Source of the DNA: Gemmatimonas phototrophica
GTDB lineage: Bacteria > Gemmatimonadota > Gemmatimonadetes > Gemmatimonadales > Gemmatimonadaceae
Direction: 5' to 3'
Assembly (NCBI GenBank): GCA_945870175.1
Contig: CAMBRJ010000056.1
Location: forward strand, 1 to 10,636
DNA: 10,636 nucleotides
The notes beneath the pieces are model-generated. The model was not told where the DNA came from and did not search any database. It saw nothing but the letters and a program-made list of their open reading frames with translations. Each line of letters starts with the position of its first letter. Positions within the stretch are counted from its first letter, which is position 1. The translations under genes and the position numbers were made by a program. Of the stretch, positions 5,458 to 10,636 are shown in pieces.

Positions 5458-6207
5458 ATGGCTGAGACCGAAACGGATCTGCTGGCACGCATTCGCGTGC
5501 ACGGGGTGGTGCCGCGGCACATCGCGATCATCATGGACGGCAACGGGCGGTGGGCGCGAGAGCGGCACATGCCCAGACCGTTCGGTCATCGGTCCGGCAT
5601 GAAGGCGGTTCGCGCGGTCGTTGAGGGCTGTCTCGAGGCCGGCGTGGAGTGGTTGTCGCTGTTCGCGTTCTCGCAGGAGAACTGGCAGCGGCCGGAAACC
5701 GAAGTCTCGGCGCTCATGTCGCTCTTGGAAGAATTCATTGCCCGTGAAGCGGACGACCTGCATGCGCAGGGCGTTCGCGTTCATGTTCATGGAGACCTCG
5801 ATCGTCTCAGTGGGCCGGCCGCCGCCGCCGTGGAGCGCGTCATGCGCATTACCGAGTCGGGAACGCAGCTGGGGCTCAATCTCTTCATCTCTTATGGCGG
5901 TCGCGCGGAGTTGGTGCGCGCGGCGCGGATGTTGGCGGAAGAGGTGCAGGCCGGTCGCCTCACGCCAGAGGCGATTACCGAAGACGAGTTCCGTGCGCGC
6001 TTGTTTACCGCGGCGTGCCCCGACCCCGATCTACTGATCCGCACGTCGGGCGAGCAGCGACTTTCGAATTTCTTGTTGTGGCAGGTCGCCTACGCGGAGT
6101 TGTACATCTCCGGCGTGCTGTGGCCGGACTTCGGACGTGGGTCCTTGTATGAGGCCATCTGTGATTTTCAGCGACGCGACCGACGCTTCGGCCGTGTCGG
6201 TACCTGA
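5458..6207 (+). CDS. uppS: Isoprenyl transferase (undecaprenyl diphosphate synthase)
   Basis: This 249-residue cis-prenyltransferase adds isopentenyl diphosphate units to farnesyl diphosphate to build the C55 lipid carrier of peptidoglycan and other wall polymers, at the cytosolic face of the membrane. The active-site block HIAIIMDGNGRWA has the Mg-binding Asp at 27. FGHRSGMKAV, FAFSQENW and the C-terminal RTSGEQRLSNFLLWQ (R195, R201) with E214 in VAYAEL are the substrate-binding residues of the family. The ATG at 5458 fits the family start; a TTG five codons earlier (5443) is possible but less likely. No clear Shine-Dalgarno site precedes it. It lies upstream of cdsA, dxr and rseP, the usual arrangement. 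Confidence 0.96.
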   Translation: MAETETDLLARIRVHGVVPRHIAIIMDGNGRWARERHMPRPFGHRSGMKAVRAVVEGCLEAGVEWLSLFAFSQENWQRPETEVSALMSLLEEFIAREADDLHAQGVRVHVHGDLDRLSGPAAAAVERVMRITESGTQLGLNLFISYGGRAELVRAARMLAEEVQAGRLTPEAITEDEFRARLFTAACPDPDLLIRTSGEQRLSNFLLWQVAYAELYISGVLWPDFGRGSLYEAICDFQRRDRRFGRVGT

Positions 6208-6242
6208 TGCGCCGGAACGCGCTCTTTCCCCCCCTCGCGTGA
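6207..6242 (+). other. 11-codon open frame bridging uppS and cdsA
   Basis: An ATG inside TGATG at the uppS stop opens an 11-residue frame (MRRNALFPPLA) that ends in a TGA overlapping the GTG proposed for cdsA. It crosses a run of seven C (6228-6234). It may serve only as a reinitiation bridge. Alternatively, one extra C would fuse it in frame to cdsA and make this ATG the true cdsA start. It is probably not a gene in its own right. Confidence 0.15.
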
Positions 6243-7099
6243 ACGAACTCGCTCGGCGTGCCATAGTCGCCGTCATCGGAGCGCCGATCGCGCTCGGGAT
6301 CATCTGGCTCGGCGGCGCACCGCTCGCGACGCTGGCCGGTGCGCTCTCTGGTCTTGCCGCGTGGGAGTTCTATCGGATGGCCCGTGAAGGTGGCACGACG
6401 CCGATGAGCGTGGTCGGCATCGTGCTCGCGGCGCTGATTCCGCTCGCCGTCCATGCGCAGCAACTCGGCGTCTTCGCCGTACCGCTCGTGGTCTGGATAT
6501 TGGTGCCGCTATTCGTGTTGGCGCTCTCGATTTGGACGCGAGGCGTCGACGGCAAGCCCCTGGGCGCCGCGGCCACCACCGTTTTCGGGGCGCTCTATAC
6601 CGGCGGCACGCTCAGCTACATCTACGCGTTGCGCTACTTCGGGTACGCCGTCGGCGACACGGCCGGCGCGCTCGTGGTCATCATGCCCGTGGTGCTTACG
6701 TGGGCCAGCGACACCGGCGCGTACTTCACCGGTCGTGCGCTGGGAGGGCCCAAGCTGATCCCGTCGGTGAGCCCAGCCAAGACGATCACCGGGGCGGTCG
6801 GTGCCGTCGTCGCCACCGTCGGTGCCTGCGCGGCCTTTGTGCACTACCTGCTCAAGCCGCAGGCGCAGCTCGCCTTCAGCCCCTCCGGGTTGATCATCTT
6901 CGCCGTGTGCATCAGCGTGACGGCGCAGATTGGAGACCTCACGGAGTCGCTGCTCAAGCGCGAAGCCGGCGTGAAGGACAGCGGAACGCTATTCCCGGGA
7001 CATGGTGGCGTGCTTGATCGCCTCGACTCGTTGTTTTTCGTCCTCCCCGTGAGCTACGCGCTGTACTACGCGCTTTTGCTGCCGGCGCCCGGCGCATGA
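6239..7099 (+). CDS. cdsA: Phosphatidate cytidylyltransferase (CDP-diglyceride synthase)
   Basis: This polytopic membrane enzyme makes CDP-diacylglycerol from CTP and phosphatidic acid, the precursor of phospholipids. With GTG at 6239 it has 286 residues, the usual length. Several hydrophobic segments are visible, starting at ARRAIVAVIGAPIALGIIW. The family signature lies at residues 237-261: SLLKREAG, then VKDSG and PGHGGVLDRLD, with K246, D247, H255, D260 and R261 conserved; TWASDTGAYFTGR is the other conserved cytosolic block. The start is uncertain. GTG 6194, GTG 6161 (with GAGG 6 nt upstream), ATG 6149 and GTG 6137 are in frame but overlap uppS and add non-conserved residues. The stop overlaps the dxr start as ATGA. 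Confidence 0.94.
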   Translation: MNELARRAIVAVIGAPIALGIIWLGGAPLATLAGALSGLAAWEFYRMAREGGTTPMSVVGIVLAALIPLAVHAQQLGVFAVPLVVWILVPLFVLALSIWTRGVDGKPLGAAATTVFGALYTGGTLSYIYALRYFGYAVGDTAGALVVIMPVVLTWASDTGAYFTGRALGGPKLIPSVSPAKTITGAVGAVVATVGACAAFVHYLLKPQAQLAFSPSGLIIFAVCISVTAQIGDLTESLLKREAGVKDSGTLFPGHGGVLDRLDSLFFVLPVSYALYYALLLPAPGA

Positions 7100-8262
7100 C
7101 GCGCGCCCGCCATGCTGGGGCGACGGGGGGCACACCCGCCGGTGTCGCGATCCTTGGGTCGACCGGTTCCATCGGGACGAGTGCGCTGCGCGTGCTGGCG
7201 CGTCAGCGGGATCGCTTCGTGCCGGTGGCGCTCACGGCCAACGGTAACGTCGCCGGCCTCGCGGAACAGGTGGAGACGTGGCGGCCGTCCTTCGTCGGTC
7301 TCGTGCAATCGCACGCCGATGCGCCCGACGGCTGGGCTGTTGGTGCCGATTGCCTCGTGGCGGCGGCGACGCACCCCGATGCGCAGATCGTGATCAATGC
7401 CGTGGTGGGAGCGGCCGGTTTGCCGGCGACGCTGGCCGCACTGCGTCTCGGCAAGCGCGTGGCGTTGGCGAATAAGGAGACGCTGGTGGTCGCGGGCTCG
7501 ATCGTCACGGAAACGGCACGGGCGCATGGCGGCGAGTTGGTGCCGGTCGACAGTGAACATTCGGCCATCCTGCAGTGCCTGGCGGGCCGTCAGCCGCACG
7601 AAGTGCGACGGCTCGTACTGACAGCCTCTGGCGGACCATTTCGCACGTGGCCGGCCGAGCGCATCGCCGCCGCCACGGTGGCGGACGCCTTGAAGCATCC
7701 CACGTGGCAGATGGGGAGCAAGATCACGATCGACAGCGCCACCCTGGCGAACAAGGCGCTCGAGGTGATCGAGGCGCACCATCTGTTCGGGGTGCCGTAC
7801 GATCGGATAGACGTAGTGGTCCATCCGCAAAGCATCATCCACTCCTTTGTGGAGTTCGTGGATGGCAGCGTGCTGGCGCAGATGGGTGTTCCGTCGATGG
7901 AGCTGCCCATCCTGTACGCCCTGACCTATCCGGAACGCGTTCCCGATTCCGGCGTACCATCCTTTGATCCGGTCGCGCTTGGTAGCCTGAGCTTCGAAAC
8001 CGTTCGGTCCGCGGATTTCCCCATGCTGCCGCTCGGGATCGACGCAGGGCGGCGTGGAGGCGCAGCACCGGCCGTCTTCAACGCGGCCAACGAAGTCGCG
8101 GTCGCGCATTTTCTGGCCGGTCGACTCAGCTTCTCGGGGATCGCCGAGTGTGTGTCGGCCGCGCTGCACGAGTTTGCGGGCGCGCCGGGCGCGTCCCTCG
8201 ATGAGCTGCTTCGCGCGGATGCCGCGGCGCGCAACCACGTGAATGCCCAGGTGGGGTACTGA
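7096..8262 (+). CDS. dxr: 1-deoxy-D-xylulose 5-phosphate reductoisomerase
   Basis: This 388-residue NADPH- and divalent-metal-dependent enzyme converts DXP to 2-C-methyl-D-erythritol 4-phosphate, the committed step of the MEP isoprenoid pathway. The Rossmann motif VAILGSTGSIG is at about 17-27. LANKETLVVAG is the hinge to the catalytic domain. PVDSEHSA supplies metal ligands D152 and E154, and ALEVIEAHHLF supplies E223 and E226. TASGGPF, HPTWQMGSKITIDSATLANK, HPQSIIHSFVEF and FNAANEVAV are all intact. It starts at the ATG of the ATGA overlap with cdsA, and the rseP start follows 5 nt after its stop. It shows the organism uses the MEP rather than the mevalonate route, and would feed the UppS product line encoded upstream. 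Confidence 0.98.
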   Translation: MTRARHAGATGGTPAGVAILGSTGSIGTSALRVLARQRDRFVPVALTANGNVAGLAEQVETWRPSFVGLVQSHADAPDGWAVGADCLVAAATHPDAQIVINAVVGAAGLPATLAALRLGKRVALANKETLVVAGSIVTETARAHGGELVPVDSEHSAILQCLAGRQPHEVRRLVLTASGGPFRTWPAERIAAATVADALKHPTWQMGSKITIDSATLANKALEVIEAHHLFGVPYDRIDVVVHPQSIIHSFVEFVDGSVLAQMGVPSMELPILYALTYPERVPDSGVPSFDPVALGSLSFETVRSADFPMLPLGIDAGRRGGAAPAVFNAANEVAVAHFLAGRLSFSGIAECVSAALHEFAGAPGASLDELLRADAAARNHVNAQVGY

Positions 8263-8267
8263 CACTG

Positions 8268-9452
8268 ATGTCCTCGATTACACCGTATATCGCGCCGTTG
8301 CTCGTTTTCGGCCTCGTCGTTTTTGTGCACGAGCTCGGGCACTTTCTCGCCGCCAAGCTCACCGGAGTGTATGCGCCGGTCTTCTCGCTCGGATGGGGCG
8401 GCCGGCTGTTCGGCGTGCGCCGCGGCGAGACGGATTACCGTGTGTCGCTGATCCCACTCGGCGGATTCGTGCGCATGGCGAGCCGGGACGATGAGTCCAT
8501 GGCCGGCATCGAAGGCGGCAGTGACCGCGGCTCACTCGGTGCCGTCATCGAGCGCCCGGCGGATGTCTCGCCCGCGCTGTGGGATGCCAACTCCATGGCC
8601 CCGTTCGGCCCCAAAGCCGTGCCGGCCGACCGCTGGGTGGAGAACAAGTCGACGTCGGCGCGAGTGTTTATTCTGTCGGCTGGCGTCATCATGAACATCT
8701 TGCTCACGCTCGTCGTCTCGACCGGCATCTACTACCGCGCGGGCAATACGTATGTGCCCGCGGTGATCGATTCGGTTGTCCCCGGCGCACCGGCGGCCGT
8801 CGCCGGACTCACCGGCGGTGATCGCATCGTGGGGATCAACGGCCATCCGATCCGGGCGTGGGACGAGGTCCTCGACGAGGTCGCTCCCGTGACAACCGGC
8901 TCGCTGCGCGTCGAGATTCAGCGCGGCGACACGCGCTTCACGAAGGAGATCACGCCGCAGACGGCGGAGATCGACGATCCCGTGACGGGCGCCAAGAAGA
9001 CGGTCGGACGGATCGGCATTCAGGTCCGCGCGTCCACCGTGAACGAGCCTCTGAGCTTCGTCGGCGCGATGTCCGCGGGCGGGGTGGCGACGTGGCGCAT
9101 GGCGACGAGTGTGGCGTCGGTGCTCGGCGGGTTGGCGTCGGGGCAGGTGTCGGCGAAGAATCTCGGTGGTCCGATTCAGATCGCGCGCACATCGGTGCAG
9201 GCGGCCAAGCGCGGAGCAGAGACACTCTGGTCGTTGATCGCTTTTCTCAGCCTCAATATCGCGATTCTGAATCTCGTGCCAATCCCGGTCCTCGACGGCG
9301 GGCAGATTCTCTTGGTGCTGGCCGAGCGCGTGAAGGGTAGCGCGTTCAGTGGTCGTGTCCGCGAGGGATTCGCCCGTGTTGGCGTCCTTGCCGTGCTGGC
9401 GCTGATTGTGCTCGTGACGTTCAACGATCTACGCAATCTCTTCACGAATTGA
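8268..9452 (+). CDS. rseP: RseP-type site-2 intramembrane zinc metalloprotease, single PDZ domain
   Basis: This 394-residue inner-membrane protease of the S2P family cuts transmembrane segments, for example anti-sigma factors or signal-peptide remnants, after a first cut. HELGH at residues 21-25 gives the two zinc His and the catalytic Glu in TM1; the third ligand is D343 in NLVPIPVLDGGQ. SLIPLGGFVRM is the conserved membrane re-entrant loop. A single PDZ domain is visible at about 163-240 (VVPGAPAAVAGLTGGDRIVGING), whereas E. coli RseP has two. A helical segment near 137-154 (FILSAGVIMNILLTLVVS) and the last segment (VGVLAVLALIVLVTF) span the membrane. It follows dxr by 5 nt, the usual order, and is followed 4 nt later by the lipoprotein gene. 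Its natural substrates here are unknown. Confidence 0.95.
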   Translation: MSSITPYIAPLLVFGLVVFVHELGHFLAAKLTGVYAPVFSLGWGGRLFGVRRGETDYRVSLIPLGGFVRMASRDDESMAGIEGGSDRGSLGAVIERPADVSPALWDANSMAPFGPKAVPADRWVENKSTSARVFILSAGVIMNILLTLVVSTGIYYRAGNTYVPAVIDSVVPGAPAAVAGLTGGDRIVGINGHPIRAWDEVLDEVAPVTTGSLRVEIQRGDTRFTKEITPQTAEIDDPVTGAKKTVGRIGIQVRASTVNEPLSFVGAMSAGGVATWRMATSVASVLGGLASGQVSAKNLGGPIQIARTSVQAAKRGAETLWSLIAFLSLNIAILNLVPIPVLDGGQILLVLAERVKGSAFSGRVREGFARVGVLAVLALIVLVTFNDLRNLFTN

Positions 9453-9456
9453 GCGG

Positions 9457-9924
9457 ATGAACGCGTCGGTGACGGTGCGTCGAGCGGTGCGTCGAGCGGT
9501 GCTGGGGGCCGTCGCGCTGCTGACCGTGGCGGGCGGCGGGTGTCATCGATCGGAACGGGCAGCGGCGCCACTCATGCCGGTACTGCCGCGGATTCCGCGC
9601 GACGCCGCGCGTTTCGAGATCGATGCCGTCGACGACAGCACGGCAACCTTCCGCGTCTTTGAGAGCCGCTGGTTGCGCACTGGACTCTCGGCGTACGCGG
9701 TGGATCCCGTCCATCGTGATGCGCTGGTGGCGCGACTCACGATCATCCGACGCGACAGCACGACAGCAACGGCCCTCGTGACGTCGCAGGTGGCACGTGT
9801 CACGACGGGCCATTTTGTGCTCGTCCCGCCGCCGCCGACGCCGTGGTGGGCAACAAAACGGTTCTGGATTGGCGCCCTCGTCGGGACCGCCGTTGGCGCG
9901 GGTACTACCGCGGCGATTCGCTGA
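9457..9924 (+). CDS. Putative lipoprotein of unknown function with a C-terminal membrane-like segment
   Basis: I do not recognise this 155-residue protein. The N-terminus has a basic VRRAVRRAV stretch, a hydrophobic LGAVALLTVAGG segment and Cys29, which looks like a lipoprotein signal, although the GGG before the Cys is a poor lipobox. The middle (about 45-120) is rich in alternating hydrophobic and charged residues typical of beta strands, with many Arg/Asp. A Pro-rich PPPPTPWW linker precedes a Gly/Ala segment, FWIGALVGTAVGAGTTAAI, that could enter the membrane. The ATG lies 4 nt after the rseP stop, so it is probably the last gene of the operon and may serve in the envelope. The next gene is convergent. 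Confidence 0.7.
   Translation: MNASVTVRRAVRRAVLGAVALLTVAGGGCHRSERAAAPLMPVLPRIPRDAARFEIDAVDDSTATFRVFESRWLRTGLSAYAVDPVHRDALVARLTIIRRDSTTATALVTSQVARVTTGHFVLVPPPPTPWWATKRFWIGALVGTAVGAGTTAAIR
9475..9498 (+). repeat. Two-copy 12-bp direct repeat in the signal-peptide region
   Basis: GTGCGTCGAGCG occurs twice in tandem and then begins a third time with GTGC. It encodes VRRA VRRA V, doubling the positively charged n-region of the putative lipoprotein. It looks like a small in-frame duplication. Confidence 0.8.
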
Positions 9925-9983
9925 CGCCGCGGCGCGCGACGGCGCGTTCGCACGAGTCGTGACCGCGGCCCTCGGCCGGCCAG
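9925..9983. other. Convergent spacer between the lipoprotein gene and the leftward gene
   Basis: The stops of the two genes face each other 59 nt apart. The spacer is very GC-rich. It starts with the palindrome CGCCGCGGCG (9925-9934). CAGCTAGCTG (9981-9990) spans its right end and includes the stop codon of the leftward gene. Neither is followed by a T-run, so I see no canonical intrinsic terminator for either transcript. Confidence 0.3.
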
Positions 9984-10636
9984 CTAGCTGCAGATCAGCG
10001 GGAATCGACGCGTGATGGCCGTGCCGTCGGCCCTGCGTGCCACCAGGAGCGTGTCGGTGCCCATGACACAACGCGGGGCCTGGATGCGCACTTCGTAGCG
10101 TCCTTCGGGCAGCGAGAGGGCGCGAGCACTGTCGGCGCGCACCTCGACGGACGGTCCGCCGTCCAGCGGCGTGAAGGTGACGCGCGCATCGCGCGGCGTC
10201 ACGTCGTAGCTCACGGCGGCGCACCCGCGAACGGGCAGGTTCAGTCCCACTCGTTCGCCGGCCTTGACTATGAGCACGGTGTCTCGAACCGCAGTGGTGC
10301 AGGAGGTCGACGCGTTGGCCATGACCGCTCGCACGGCGAGCTGGGCGCCGGCCGCGAATTCGCCAGTGTAGTGCCCGGTGCCCACTTGGCGATTGTCGAT
10401 GTAAAGCCGCGCGGAATCGGGCGCGGAGATCTCGAGCCGCCCAGTGCGCAGCGTGCGCGTGCGCGTGGGGCGCGACGGCGACACCGTATGGAGGCTGTCG
10501 CTGACCGTCGATCGCGTGGTGAGCGCCCCGGTCGAATCGCCGCGGGGACCGACACGCGTGCCGAGGGCGCTATCCCCCCGCGGTCCGCCCCCAGGCGGCT
10601 GGGCGGCCGTGAGCGCCACCGAATCGCCCGCCGTGC
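9984..10636 (-). CDS. PEGA-like protein, 5' end outside the window; possibly the tail of a larger surface or kinase protein
   Basis: The frame is open to the right edge, so only the C-terminal part (about 216 residues) is seen; a GTG at 10619 is merely an internal possibility. The first 65 or so visible residues are a low-complexity Gly/Pro/Ser/Thr/Arg linker containing two PRGDS units. Then comes a PEGA-like beta unit: GRLEISAPDSARLYIDNRQV, then TGEFAAGAQLAVRAV. A second similar half follows, AAVSYDVTPRDARVTFTPLDG through SLPEGRYEVRIQAP. Four Cys lie in these units, fitting an extracytoplasmic disulfide-bonded domain. PEGA domains often end membrane-anchored proteins, including Ser/Thr kinases, after such a linker. 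Which type this is cannot be told without the missing N-terminus. It ends in CS before a TAG. Confidence 0.6.
   Translation of the reverse strand, partial: TAGDSVALTAAQPPGGGPRGDSALGTRVGPRGDSTGALTTRSTVSDSLHTVSPSRPTRTRTLRTGRLEISAPDSARLYIDNRQVGTGHYTGEFAAGAQLAVRAVMANASTSCTTAVRDTVLIVKAGERVGLNLPVRGCAAVSYDVTPRDARVTFTPLDGGPSVEVRADSARALSLPEGRYEVRIQAPRCVMGTDTLLVARRADGTAITRRFPLICS

Noticed and set aside
4798..5790. A 330-codon minus-strand open frame opposite frr and uppS
   Set aside because: It overlaps two intact conserved genes and has the composition of an antisense shadow.
7066..8265. A 399-codon minus-strand open frame opposite dxr
   Set aside because: It mirrors dxr codon for codon, and dxr has all its catalytic motifs. 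The antisense product is rich in Arg/His/Gly with no recognisable domain.
9475..9540. Twin-arginine (Tat) signal in the lipoprotein candidate
   Set aside because: The RR pairs come from a duplicated VRRA and lack the S-R-R-x-F-L-K context.
9981..9990. Palindrome CAGCTAGCTG as a terminator or protein-binding operator
   Set aside because: It is short, contains the stop codon of the leftward gene and is not followed by a T-run. Chance is sufficient.

Overview
This is GC-rich DNA carrying one long, tightly packed rightward gene cluster: rplM-rpsI-rpsB-tsf-pyrH-frr-uppS-cdsA-dxr-rseP and a putative lipoprotein gene. It is flanked on the left by the 3' end of a biotin-carrier gene and a leftward mscL, and on the right by a leftward, window-truncated gene for a PEGA-like surface protein. 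The cluster is the widely conserved bacterial translation / UMP kinase / isoprenoid / envelope neighbourhood. GC content, protein flavour and gene order are compatible with Gemmatimonadota (Gemmatimonas-like). That placement is an impression from the sequence, not a database result.

Layout. 2-421: C-terminal part of a biotin/lipoyl attachment protein with the Lys motif of carboxylase carriers. 455-808 (minus): mscL, convergent with it. 809-1107: divergent control region with a good sigma70-type promoter (TTGACA, 17-nt spacer, TAACCT) facing right and a leader of about 130 nt before rplM. 1108-1946: rplM and rpsI, overlapping by one base. 1947-2084: an unusually well-formed structured spacer before rpsB. 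2085-3092: rpsB with a C-terminal Gly/Arg-rich extension of about 100 residues. 3093-3248: a second structured spacer before tsf. 3249-9452: tsf, pyrH, frr, uppS, cdsA, dxr and rseP, mostly with 4-base stop/start overlaps or gaps under 50 nt. 9457-9924: unrecognised lipoprotein-like gene. 9984-10636 (minus): C-terminal part of a PEGA-like protein, truncated by the window edge.

How the genes fit together. The front half makes ribosomal and elongation/recycling factors (L13, S9, S2, EF-Ts, RRF) and UMP. The rear half makes envelope precursors: undecaprenyl diphosphate (UppS) from isoprenoids (Dxr, MEP pathway), CDP-diacylglycerol for phospholipids (CdsA), and the RseP-type intramembrane protease for envelope stress signalling. 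One transcription unit would therefore link translation capacity to membrane growth. The only large non-coding gaps inside it precede rpsB and tsf. Both hold strong hairpins, so these are the likeliest control points.

The window is mostly conserved housekeeping DNA and I see no defence system, mobile element, CRISPR array, tRNA or rRNA. The most interesting non-textbook elements are the long multi-stem RNA before rpsB, the repeat-bearing S2 tail, the odd uppS-cdsA junction, and the two unrecognised envelope proteins at the right end.
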